Shown piece after piece: positions 16,416 through 23,500 of a DNA stretch of 64,000 nucleotides. The stretch spans positions 29,067-93,066 of the forward strand of contig JAGKSX010000004.1 of assembly GCA_018993155.1 (NCBI GenBank), given 5' to 3'. Under the pieces are notes generated by a model. That model was not told where the DNA came from. It saw only the letters and a program-made list of their open reading frames with translations, and made no database searches. The DNA comes from Hydrogenophaga sp. (GTDB taxonomy: Bacteria > Pseudomonadota > Gammaproteobacteria > Burkholderiales > Burkholderiaceae_C). Every line of letters begins with the position of its first letter. Positions within the stretch are counted from its first letter, which is position 1. The translations under genes were made by a program, and so were the position numbers.

Positions 16416-16434
16416 ATTCACTGACTGGTGAATT
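16416..16434 (+). promoter_or_regulatory. TetR operator-like site 4
   Basis: ATTCACT-GACT-GGTGAATT lies exactly at the predicted transcript start. It is the most symmetrical copy (TTCAC...GTGAA) and differs from the shared motif at two positions. Confidence 0.6.
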
Positions 16435-16469
16435 AAACCAACAACCAGCCTTTTTCACTGGAGACAAGC

Positions 16470-17441
16470 ATGAAACTGATCCACGCCACCGCCCTGGCCG
16501 CGTTCGCTCTCGCCACCAGCCTGCCTGCCGCCGCGCAGCAGGCCTACCCGAACAAGGCCATCCGCGTGATCGTGCCGTTCGCCGCGGGCAGCACCACGGA
16601 CATCATTGCGCGCGCGATCACGGACAAGATGAGCCAGAGCATGGGCCAGCCCATCGTGGTGGACAACCGCGGCGGCGCCAGCGGCACCATCGGCCAGGCG
16701 GCGGTGGCCGCGGCCGCGCCTGATGGCTACACCATCATGATCCACTCGTCCTCGCACACGGTGAGCCCCTCCACCTTCGCCAAGCTGTCCTTCGACACGG
16801 TGAACGACTTCGCGGGCGTCACCCCGATCTCTTCCACCCCCAACGTGCTGGTGATCGCGCCGAGCAGGAACCTCAAGACGCTGCCGCAGCTGGTGGCCAA
16901 CGCCAAGGCCAACCCCGGCAAGATGAACTTCGCCTCCGCCGGCCAGGGCAGCGCCACCCACCTCAACGCCGAGAAGTTCAAGATGGCCGCGCAGATCGAC
17001 GCGGTGAACATCCCCTTCAAGGGCTCCGCAGAAGCCGTCACCGAAGTGCTCGCCGGCCGCGTGGACTACTACTTCTCGCCCATCGCCCCGGTGATCGGCC
17101 AGATCAAGGAAGGCCAGCTGCTGGCCCTGGCCGTGGGCTCGCCGCGCCGCGCCAGTGCCCTGCCCGATGTGCCCACCACCGCCGAAGCCGGCGTGCCCGG
17201 CTCCGAATTCAACTTCTGGATCGGGATGATGGCCCCGGCCAGGACGCCGCGCGACGTCGTCAACCGCCTGCACGACGAAGTCGTCAAGGCCCTGGCCACG
17301 CCGGAAGTGAAGGAACGTTTCCTCAAGCTGGGCGCCGATGCCTGGACGCTCAAGCCCGAGCAGTTCGATGCCTACATCAAGGAAGAAATCAAGAGCAACG
17401 CCGTGCTGGTGAAAGCCGCCGGCCTGCAAGTGACCAACTGA
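16470..17441 (+). CDS. Second Bug-family substrate-binding protein
   Basis: 323 residues, signal peptide about 1-22 (cleavage after LPAAA), then the Bug signature IRVIVPFAAGSTTDIIAR and PIVVDNRGGASGTIGQ. It is a periplasmic carboxylate receptor. No permease genes accompany it, so it probably shares the TctA-TctB pair encoded at 12.1-14.1 kb or serves as a sensor. It has its own promoter with an operator-like site and starts the second operon of the island, with the dehydrogenase gene 43 bases downstream. Confidence 0.9.
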   Translation: MKLIHATALAAFALATSLPAAAQQAYPNKAIRVIVPFAAGSTTDIIARAITDKMSQSMGQPIVVDNRGGASGTIGQAAVAAAAPDGYTIMIHSSSHTVSPSTFAKLSFDTVNDFAGVTPISSTPNVLVIAPSRNLKTLPQLVANAKANPGKMNFASAGQGSATHLNAEKFKMAAQIDAVNIPFKGSAEAVTEVLAGRVDYYFSPIAPVIGQIKEGQLLALAVGSPRRASALPDVPTTAEAGVPGSEFNFWIGMMAPARTPRDVVNRLHDEVVKALATPEVKERFLKLGADAWTLKPEQFDAYIKEEIKSNAVLVKAAGLQVTN

Positions 17442-17484
17442 CCCCGGCCCCGGGGTTTTCAAAGCGAAGAGAAGGAATTCGACA

Positions 17485-18648
17485 ATGGCCGTTCAACAAC
17501 TCGGGATCATCATGCACGGCGTGACCGGACGCATGGGCATGAACCAGCATCTGATCCGCTCCATCTGCGCGATCCGCGCGCAAGGCGGTGTGACGCTCTC
17601 CAACGGCGACCGGGTCATGCCCGACCCCATCCTGGTCGGCCGCAACGCCGAGAAGATGGAAGCGCTGGCCAAGGCCCACAACATCCCGCGCTGGGGCACC
17701 GACCTCGATGCCGCGCTGGCCAACAAGAGCGACACCATCTTCTTCGACGCCGGCACCACGCAGATGCGCCCCACCCTGCTGGCCAAGGCCATCCGCGCCG
17801 GCAAGCACGTGTACTGCGAGAAGCCGATCGCCACCAACCTCAACGAGGCGGTGGAGATCGCGCGCCTGGCGCAGAGCTCGGGCCTCAAGCACGGTGCCGT
17901 GCAGGACAAGCTGTTCCTGCCCGGGCTGCGCAAACTCGACATGCTGCGCCGCGCCGGCTTCTTCGGCCGCATGCTCAGCGTGCGCCTGGAGTTCGGCTAC
18001 TGGGTGTTCGAAGGCGACCTGCAGCCCATCCAGCGCCCGAGCTGGAACTACCGCAAGGAAGACGGCGGCGGCATGATCCTGGACATGATGTGCCACTGGC
18101 GCTACGTGCTGGACAACCTGTTCGGTGAAGTGAAGTCGGTCTCGTGCATCGGCACCACGCACATCCCCACGCGCTGGGACGAAGCCGGCAAGCCCTACGA
18201 GTGCACCGCCGACGACGCGGCCTACGCCACCGCCGAGCTCACCGGCCACAACGGCGAAAACGTGATCGCGCAGCTCAACATGAGCTGGGCCACCCGCGTG
18301 AACCGCGACGACCTCGTGACCTTCCACGTCGACGGCACGCACGGCTCCGCCGTCGCGACGCTGACCGGCTGCAAGGCCCAGAGCCGCGTGAACACGCCGC
18401 GCCCGGTGTGGAACCCGGACGTCAAGCAGACGATGAACTTCTCCGAGCAATGGCAGGACGTGCCGGACACGCAGGTCTACGACAACGGCTTCAAGATCCA
18501 GTGGGAACACTTCATCCGCCACGTGGTGGAGAACGAGCCCTACAAGTGGACGCTGCCCGAAGGCGCCAAGGGCGTGCAGCTGGTGGAAGCCGCGCTGGAG
18601 AGCTGGGAACAGCGCCGCTGGGTCGATGTGCCCGAACTGAAAGTCTGA
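17485..18648 (+). CDS. Gfo/Idh/MocA family NAD(P)-dependent oxidoreductase
   Basis: 387 residues. An N-terminal Rossmann domain begins with IIMHGVTGRMG and contains the family EKP motif (YCEKPIATN, about residue 113); the C-terminal domain has GGGMILDMMCHW, in which the Asp and His match the catalytic D-x3-H of this family. Members oxidise or reduce sugar-like hydroxyls, for example inositol and levoglucosan dehydrogenases. Its neighbours, a DUF993 aldolase-like protein and a TIM-barrel isomerase, form a set with it, so it probably oxidises a polyol or acid sugar produced or imported by the island. Ribosome binding site GAAGAGAAGGAA precedes the ATG. Confidence 0.85.
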   Translation: MAVQQLGIIMHGVTGRMGMNQHLIRSICAIRAQGGVTLSNGDRVMPDPILVGRNAEKMEALAKAHNIPRWGTDLDAALANKSDTIFFDAGTTQMRPTLLAKAIRAGKHVYCEKPIATNLNEAVEIARLAQSSGLKHGAVQDKLFLPGLRKLDMLRRAGFFGRMLSVRLEFGYWVFEGDLQPIQRPSWNYRKEDGGGMILDMMCHWRYVLDNLFGEVKSVSCIGTTHIPTRWDEAGKPYECTADDAAYATAELTGHNGENVIAQLNMSWATRVNRDDLVTFHVDGTHGSAVATLTGCKAQSRVNTPRPVWNPDVKQTMNFSEQWQDVPDTQVYDNGFKIQWEHFIRHVVENEPYKWTLPEGAKGVQLVEAALESWEQRRWVDVPELKV

Positions 18649-18660
18649 AGACCGGAAGAC

Positions 18661-18733
18661 ACCCCCGCCGCGCTTCGCGCGACCCCCTCAAGGGGGCGAC
18701 ACCTGCGGCCCGGCAAAGCCGGTTCCGCGGTGT
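18661..18733. repeat. Dense palindromic intergenic element (REP-like)
   Basis: In the 129-base gap before the DUF993 gene three hairpins follow each other: GCGC-TTC-GCGC, CCCCC-TCAA-GGGGG (18683-18696), and a longer imperfect stem from ACACC (18699) to GGTGT (18733) enclosing CGGC-AAA-GCCG. Such GC-rich palindromic clusters recur between genes in Comamonadaceae genomes; only this full copy is in the window. Confidence 0.5.
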
Positions 18734-18777
18734 CTCTTGATCCGACCATCTCGCGCGTTGCGCTCTGGAGCATCCAC

Positions 18778-19965
18778 ATGACCTTTTCTCTCAAACTGCC
18801 CACGGCTTCGGGCCAGGTCGAGGCTTACACCCTGCGCGGCACCACCCCGGTGAAGCCCGCGCCGGGCGTGAAGTTCAACCGCATCGCCTACTCCGCCGCC
18901 CACGTGGTGGCCGACCCGCTCGCCGCCATCGACCCCTGGCTGCAGTGCGCGGTGGACTGGGACGCGACCATCGCCTACCGCCAGCGGCTCTGGTCGCTCG
19001 GCCTGGGTGTGGCCGAGGCCATGGACACGGCCCAGCGCGGCATGGGCCTGGACTGGCCCACCTCGCTGGAGCTGATCCGCCGCTCGCTCGACGCCGCCAG
19101 GGACGTGCCCGGTGCGCTGGTGGCCTCGGGCTGCGGCACCGACCACCTCGTGCTGGAGAACGTGAAGACGGTCGATGAAGTCATCGCCGGCTACGAAGAG
19201 CAGATGGCCGCCATCGAGAAGCTCGGCGGCAAGCTGATCGTGATGGCCAGCCGAGCCCTGGCCCGCGTCGCGAAGAGCCCGGCCGACTACGAGCGCGTGT
19301 ACGACCGCATCCTGAGCCAGGCGAAACAGCCCGTGGTGCTGCACTGGCTGGGCGACATGTTCGACCCCGCACTCAAGGGCTACTGGGGCGACAACGACCC
19401 CGACAAGGCCATGGACACCGCGCTGGCCGTGATCGCGGCACACCCGGACAAGGTGGACGGCATCAAGATCTCCCTGCTCGACAAGGACAAGGAGATCGCG
19501 ATGCGCCGCCGCCTGCCCCCGGGCGTGCGCATGTACACCGGCGACGATTTCAACTACGCCGAGCTCATCGCCGGCGACGGCTTCGGTGCCGAGAAGACGC
19601 ACGGCCAGAGCGACGCGCTGCTGGGCATCTTCGACGCCATCGCACCCGCCGCCAGCGCCGCGCTGGGCGAACTCGCGCAGGGCAACCTGCAGAAGTTCCA
19701 CGACATCCTCGGCCCCACGGTGCCGCTGTCGCGCCACATCTTTGCCGCGCCCACGCGCTTCTACAAGACCGGCGTGGTCTTCATGGCCTGGCTCAACGGC
19801 CACCAGTCGCACTTCACCATGGTCGGTGGCCAGCAAAGCACGCGCTCGCTGCAACACTTCGCCGAGCTGTTCCGCCTGGCCGATGCGGCCAACCTGCTGG
19901 AGCAACCCGAGCTGGCCGTGCGCCGCATGGGCACGCTGCTGGCCCTGCACGGCGTGGAGGCCTGA
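18778..19965 (+). CDS. DUF993 family protein, dihydrodipicolinate synthase/aldolase-like
   Basis: 395 residues. Recognised as the DUF993 family, distant relatives of dihydrodipicolinate synthase and N-acetylneuraminate lyase. K230 in VDGIKISLLD sits where these enzymes carry the Schiff-base lysine, so a class I aldolase or dehydratase reaction is plausible but unproven. It is coupled to the following TIM-barrel gene (3-base gap) and preceded by a Gfo/Idh dehydrogenase; this trio also occurs together in other bacteria to my knowledge, mostly actinobacteria. The start 18778 lies after GGAG; the frame upstream runs into the palindromic element and is not coding. Confidence 0.78.
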   Translation: MTFSLKLPTASGQVEAYTLRGTTPVKPAPGVKFNRIAYSAAHVVADPLAAIDPWLQCAVDWDATIAYRQRLWSLGLGVAEAMDTAQRGMGLDWPTSLELIRRSLDAARDVPGALVASGCGTDHLVLENVKTVDEVIAGYEEQMAAIEKLGGKLIVMASRALARVAKSPADYERVYDRILSQAKQPVVLHWLGDMFDPALKGYWGDNDPDKAMDTALAVIAAHPDKVDGIKISLLDKDKEIAMRRRLPPGVRMYTGDDFNYAELIAGDGFGAEKTHGQSDALLGIFDAIAPAASAALGELAQGNLQKFHDILGPTVPLSRHIFAAPTRFYKTGVVFMAWLNGHQSHFTMVGGQQSTRSLQHFAELFRLADAANLLEQPELAVRRMGTLLALHGVEA

Positions 19966-19968
19966 TCG

Positions 19969-20847
19969 ATGCGCGACTTCTCCCAAGACCACCGCTGGTT
20001 GTCCCTCAACACGGCCACGGTGCGCAAGAGCCGGGGGCAGGACCTGCCGCTCGATCAGATCCTGGACGCCTGCGCGCGCCACGGCATCCCGGCCATCTCG
20101 CCGTGGCGGGACCAGGTCGCCGCCGTCGGGCTGAAAACCATCTCAGCCCAGGTGAAGTCGCTCGGCCTGAAGCTCTCGGGCTACTGCCGGGGCGGCATGT
20201 TCCCGGCGGTGGATGCCGCCGGGCTGCAGGCCGCTCGTGACGACAACCGCCGCGCGGTGGACGAGGCCTGCGAACTGAACGCACCCTGCCTGGTGCTGGT
20301 GGTGGGCGCCCTGCCCGGTGCGCTGGCCGGCCAGGCCGCGCACAAGGACATCGGCCGCGCGCGCCAGCAGGTGAGCGAAGGCATTGCCGAACTGCTCGAG
20401 TACGCCAAGGCCAACGGCATGCCGCTGGCCATTGAACCCCTGCACCCGATGTACGCGGCCGACCGCGCCTGCATCAACACCATGGAACAGGCGCTGGACG
20501 TGTGCGACGGGCTCGACCCGGGCCAGACCGGCGCGATCGGCGTGGCGGTGGACGTGTACCACGTGTGGTGGGACCCCAAGCTGCAGGCGCAGATCGAGCG
20601 CGCGGGCAAGAACCGGCTGCTGGCCTTCCACGTGTGCGACTGGCTCACCCCCACCACCGACCTGCTCAACGACCGGGGCATGATGGGCGACGGCGTGATC
20701 GACATCCCGCGCATCCGCGGCTGGGTGGAAGCGCAGGGCTTCGCCGGGTTCAGCGAGGTGGAGATCTTCTCCACCGGCAACTGGTGGAAACGCGATCACG
20801 ACGAGGTCCTGAAGACCTGCATCGAACGGCACCGCAGCGCGGTGTGA
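19969..20847 (+). CDS. Sugar phosphate isomerase/epimerase family protein, second copy
   Basis: 292-residue xylose isomerase-like TIM barrel. Probable metal ligands are E156 (AIEPLHP), D195 (AVDVYH), H221 (FHVCDW) and E265 (SEVEIF). It differs clearly from the copy at 14.1 kb in length and flanking sequence, so it likely does another step. Three bases separate it from the DUF993 gene. It is the last gene of the island and is followed by a GC-rich hairpin. Confidence 0.82.
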   Translation: MRDFSQDHRWLSLNTATVRKSRGQDLPLDQILDACARHGIPAISPWRDQVAAVGLKTISAQVKSLGLKLSGYCRGGMFPAVDAAGLQAARDDNRRAVDEACELNAPCLVLVVGALPGALAGQAAHKDIGRARQQVSEGIAELLEYAKANGMPLAIEPLHPMYAADRACINTMEQALDVCDGLDPGQTGAIGVAVDVYHVWWDPKLQAQIERAGKNRLLAFHVCDWLTPTTDLLNDRGMMGDGVIDIPRIRGWVEAQGFAGFSEVEIFSTGNWWKRDHDEVLKTCIERHRSAV

Positions 20848-20853
20848 GCCCCA

Positions 20854-20876
20854 GGCCCCGCGCACGGCGCGGGGCC
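20854..20876. terminator. GC-rich hairpin at the end of the catabolic island
   Basis: Perfect 10-bp stem GGCCCCGCGC / GCGCGGGGCC with an ACG loop, 6 bases after the isomerase stop and just before the 3' end of the convergent small gene. No T tract, so efficiency is uncertain. Confidence 0.5.
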
Positions 20877-20882
20877 CGCCCA

Positions 20883-21080
20883 TCAAGGCCGGCGCAGATC
20901 GACGTCCGGGCCGATGTTCTCAGGCCGCCGCTCGGCCTTGCCCGGGACGGGCGCGCCTTGAGCCGTCTCTGGCCTCTGGAACATGGCCAGCAGCAACTCC
21001 CGGATCCGCTGCGCGGCGAGGTCCTGGGTCTCGGCAACCAGCGAGCGGTGGGGGGTGGTCCACTTTTCGCGAGCGCTCAT
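20883..21080 (-). CDS. Small hypothetical protein coupled to DsrE gene
   Basis: 65 residues beginning MSAREKWTTPHRS; not recognised. It is hydrophilic with one helix (LAAQRIRELLLAMF) and a Pro/Glu/Arg-rich tail; no signal peptide, no cysteines. Its ATG overlaps the stop codon of the dsrE-like gene (ATGA), the main evidence that it is real and translated with that gene. It may assist the DsrE-like protein, but that is a guess from position. Confidence 0.55.
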   Translation of the reverse strand: MSAREKWTTPHRSLVAETQDLAAQRIRELLLAMFQRPETAQGAPVPGKAERRPENIGPDVDLRRP

Positions 21081-21595
21081 TTTTTCAGTTGAGGCTGGTC
21101 CATGTAGCGCACGTCCTTGACCGGCAGCGGGATCGGATTGATGTACCGGTAGCCCTGGGACTGCAGGTAGGCGATCTCCGGAAAGCCTGCGGGCACGACG
21201 GTGATGAACCCGTGCATGTCGTTCGGCTGGAAACCCGCTGCCCGCATGGCGTTGCTGCACATGCGGAACTCGACCCCGTTCTTCGCCAGCTCGGCCATCT
21301 TGTCCACGATGCCCTGGTACTTCTCGTAGTTCTCCTTCGCGAACACCCGAAGCTCGGGGCCGTGCGTCACCACCACCATCTTGCCCTTGAGCGGCGTGCG
21401 GGTGTTGTTGACGAAGTTGTAGAGGATGTTCATGTCTCCGGGGTTCTCGTAGTTGAGATCGAAGACAGCATTGATGGTCGGGTACTCGTGCATGTCGACC
21501 TTGGCAGTGCCGTAGGGCGCGAACTCGTCGGCAGAGGCCGCGACGGCGCCGAAAACCAACGCCGATGCAAGCAAGGTGCGAGCGAAAAATGTCAT
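21077..21595 (-). CDS. Periplasmic DsrE-family protein
   Basis: 172 residues. Signal peptide about 1-23 (hydrophobic core LLASALVFGAVAASA), then a DsrE/DsrF-like fold: MVVVTHGPELRVFAKENYEK and ELAKNGVEFRMCSNAMRAAG, where the single Cys matches the conserved cysteine of this family. DsrE proteins handle sulfur or thiols; exported members are common but uncharacterised. The ATG at 21595 is preferred over TTG 21601 because GGAG is 9 bases upstream. It follows a tetR gene by 24 bases on the same strand, so the repressor likely controls it. Confidence 0.82.
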   Translation of the reverse strand: MTFFARTLLASALVFGAVAASADEFAPYGTAKVDMHEYPTINAVFDLNYENPGDMNILYNFVNNTRTPLKGKMVVVTHGPELRVFAKENYEKYQGIVDKMAELAKNGVEFRMCSNAMRAAGFQPNDMHGFITVVPAGFPEIAYLQSQGYRYINPIPLPVKDVRYMDQPQLKK

Positions 21596-21619
21596 CGTCA
21601 AAACTCCAGGGTGAAAAAA

Positions 21620-22210
21620 CTAGCAGGCACTGGCGCGTGGTTCCAGCGAGCGAAGCCAGGCCTTGATCTGGCGGGCTTCGGTATCGATGACCCTGGGGTC
21701 CTTGAGCGCATTGGCCAGGATGCCCATGCCCTGCAGCGAACACAGCAGCTGAATGGCGTGCTGGCGCGCGCTGCGCGCCAGACCCATCGCCGCGAACTGC
21801 CTCGTGCACCACGCCAGCAGAAGAGAAAAAGGCTTCGAGGCCAGCTGGCCAAGCGTCCCGCCGTCCTTGCCCAGCTCATAGCACAGGCTGCCGACTGGGC
21901 AGCCGTGCCGGGTGTCGGACTCCCGGTCGCGCAGCCAGACATCGGCCAGCGACGCGAGCCGGGCACGCGGGTTCTTGAGCGCATCCCAGCTCGTCAGGCG
22001 GCGCTGGATGACGCCGACGCGCAAATCCATGATGGCGCTGGCGAGCAACTCCTTGGTGGGGAAATAGAAATGCACGCTGCCCAGCGGAATCCGCGCCGCC
22101 GTGGCAACGTCGGCCAGGGACGTGTTGGAAAACCCATGTCGATGGACCAGGTCGGCCGCCGTCTCGGTCAGGTGCTGGCGCTTCAGTTCACTCTCTGCCC
22201 GCGATGCCAT
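21620..22210 (-). CDS. TetR/AcrR family repressor of the DsrE operon
   Basis: 196 residues. The DNA-binding domain (about 8-55) reads LTETAADLVHRHGFSNTSLA and IPLGSVHFYFPTKELLA. The ligand domain has a cysteine-containing GCPVGSLCYELG segment (about 100-112) found in TetR proteins that respond to electrophiles or oxidants; this makes thiol-reactive signals possible. First gene of a three-gene unit with the DsrE-like and small proteins. The promoter at 22243-22272 carries a perfect palindrome immediately after the -10 box, so it probably represses itself. ATG 22210 is preferred over an in-frame TTG at 22222. Confidence 0.87.
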   Translation of the reverse strand: MASRAESELKRQHLTETAADLVHRHGFSNTSLADVATAARIPLGSVHFYFPTKELLASAIMDLRVGVIQRRLTSWDALKNPRARLASLADVWLRDRESDTRHGCPVGSLCYELGKDGGTLGQLASKPFSLLLAWCTRQFAAMGLARSARQHAIQLLCSLQGMGILANALKDPRVIDTEARQIKAWLRSLEPRASAC

Positions 22211-22226
22211 GTCATGCCCCAAAAAA

Positions 22227-22242
22227 CCAGTTGATCAACTGG
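22227..22242. promoter_or_regulatory. Perfect 16-bp operator palindrome of the TetR-DsrE operon
   Basis: CCAGTTGATCAACTGG has complete dyad symmetry and abuts the -10 box of the operon promoter, 17 bases before the tetR start. This is a typical autoregulatory TetR site. Confidence 0.75.
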
Positions 22243-22272
22243 ATTATGGGATTTCGACACGGAGACTGTCAA
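22243..22272 (-). promoter_or_regulatory. Promoter of the TetR-DsrE operon
   Basis: On the minus strand TTGACA (22267-22272), 18-base spacer, CATAAT (22243-22248). The -35 box overlaps the stop codon of the small membrane protein gene upstream. Confidence 0.78.
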
Positions 22273-22538
22273 CGAGTGATGAGCTTCTCGTTGCTCGCTG
22301 TGAGCACGGCGGCCGGGAGGGGGCCGCGCCGCGCGGCCTCGTCGGCGAGGATCAGCGACCCTGTCGTGCGCTGCTGCAGGCGGCGCTGCTCGCCGCGTTG
22401 CGTGACGTCATTGAGCACCGCCACGAACCACATCAGCAGCAGGCCGGCGGTCGCCAACAGCAGCCAGACCAAGGCATTGGAAAAGACGCCGAGCCAACCG
22501 CTGTCGCGGGGTGGGCTCATGTGGGTGGTGCTGTTCAT
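22269..22538 (-). CDS. Small single-pass membrane protein, unknown
   Basis: 89 residues, not recognised. One transmembrane helix (about 17-40: ALVWLLLATAGLLLMWFVAV) followed by a basic, glutamine-rich segment RGEQRRLQQRTTGS. Start ATG 22538 has an excellent GAGGAG site seven bases upstream, although the frame stays open further. The C-terminus overlaps the -35 region of the tetR operon. The orientation suggests a hydrophilic cytoplasmic tail. Confidence 0.6.
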   Translation of the reverse strand: MNSTTHMSPPRDSGWLGVFSNALVWLLLATAGLLLMWFVAVLNDVTQRGEQRRLQQRTTGSLILADEAARRGPLPAAVLTASNEKLITR

Positions 22539-22888
22539 TGCGGGCTCCTCGATGCGGTGTTGGGCTTGCACGGATGATCCGCGCAGGCACCGATCCGGCA
22601 TGTCGGTGCATGGCGACGCAGCTTGTAGGAGCCAGCCGACACAGCGGCAATGCCGCACCCAGCGGCTGCGCATGTGCGCGCGGCACAGGCCCTCGCGACT
22701 CACTTGACCAGCACGCGCTCGGTGGCGGTGGAAGCCGTCGTGCCAGGCGTGGAAGGCCGGGTTCTTCTGCATTCGATTGAGGGGTTCTCGAGGATGTCAA
22801 GAATCCGTGGCGATATTCCCGAAAGGCGGTGACCTGCCCCTTGGGGCAGTGCCCAAAAGTGCATGGTGGGCCCAGAATCGACACGCCC
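22539..22888. other. 350-base region without a confident gene
   Basis: The upstream extension of the small membrane gene is open here on the minus strand but its codon use and composition are not protein-like. A palindrome lies at 22834-22849 (separate entry). A CAGAAT hexamer at 22873-22878 is too close to the following start to be a standard promoter. Confidence 0.5.
22834..22849. promoter_or_regulatory. CTGCCCC-TT-GGGGCAG palindrome upstream of the response regulator
   Basis: Seven-base inverted arms 40 bases before the response regulator start. It may be a site for the NarL-type regulator encoded next to it; no second copy in the window proves this. Confidence 0.4.
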
Positions 22889-23500
22889 ATGAACCTGCTC
22901 CTCATCGATGACCACCCGATGTTCGGCGTCGGGTTCGTTCACGCCCTCACCCACCTGCGCCCAGGCATCGACGCCCGGGCGGTGCTGCACCTGGAACACG
23001 GGCTGGCGCTGGCCCGGCAATGGCCCGGGCTGGATGTGGTGCTGATCGACTACCGGCTGGCGGGCGACGATGGGCTGGCCGGCTTGCGGCGCTTCGGCAC
23101 GCACCACCCGCTCGTCGCACGCGTGCTGATCTCGGGCCAGGAAGACCGGCACCTGCTGGCGCAGGCGCGCACGGCCGGCGCCGCGGGCTTTCTGGGCAAG
23201 TCGTTGCCGATCGCCGAGATCCTGGCTGCGCTGGAGAAGATCGTGGGTGGTGGCGAACATTTCCACGCGGCGGAAGTTGCCGGCAGGCTTCTCACGGGAG
23301 CAGCGACCTCCGGCCCGACAGCCCGACAGCTCGAGGTGTTGCTGCTGGTGGCGCGGGGCCAGCAGAACAAGCAGATTGCGCACGAACTGGGCATAGCCGA
23401 GCGCACCGTGAAGCTGCACGTCACCGCGCTGCTGGATGCGCTGGGCGCGCGCAACCGCACGCACCTGCTGGTGCTGGCACGCGACTCGGGCCTCATCTGA
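22889..23500 (+). CDS. NarL/LuxR-type response regulator
   Basis: 203 residues. Receiver domain 1-120 with phosphorylation site D54 (VVLIDYRL), acidic pair D7-D8 (LLIDDHP), and the conserved Lys in FLGKSLP. LuxR helix-turn-helix at about 140-200 (TARQLEVLLLVARGQQNKQI, then IAERTVKLHVTALLDALG). It regulates transcription after phosphorylation by a partner kinase, almost surely the hybrid kinase that begins at the very next base after its stop codon. ATG 22889 gives the usual MNLLLIDDHP start; upstream frame is noncoding. The gene targets are unknown. Confidence 0.9.
   Translation: MNLLLIDDHPMFGVGFVHALTHLRPGIDARAVLHLEHGLALARQWPGLDVVLIDYRLAGDDGLAGLRRFGTHHPLVARVLISGQEDRHLLAQARTAGAAGFLGKSLPIAEILAALEKIVGGGEHFHAAEVAGRLLTGAATSGPTARQLEVLLLVARGQQNKQIAHELGIAERTVKLHVTALLDALGARNRTHLLVLARDSGLI

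Noticed and set aside
21081-21812. Long minus-strand frame reading into the small gene at 20.9 kb
   Set aside because: Only the last 65 codons have an ATG coupled to the DsrE stop; the earlier part overlaps dsrE and tetR out of frame.
22539-22772. Extension of the small membrane protein
   Set aside because: Contains many Cys, His and Arg, and the strong ribosome binding site favours ATG 22538.
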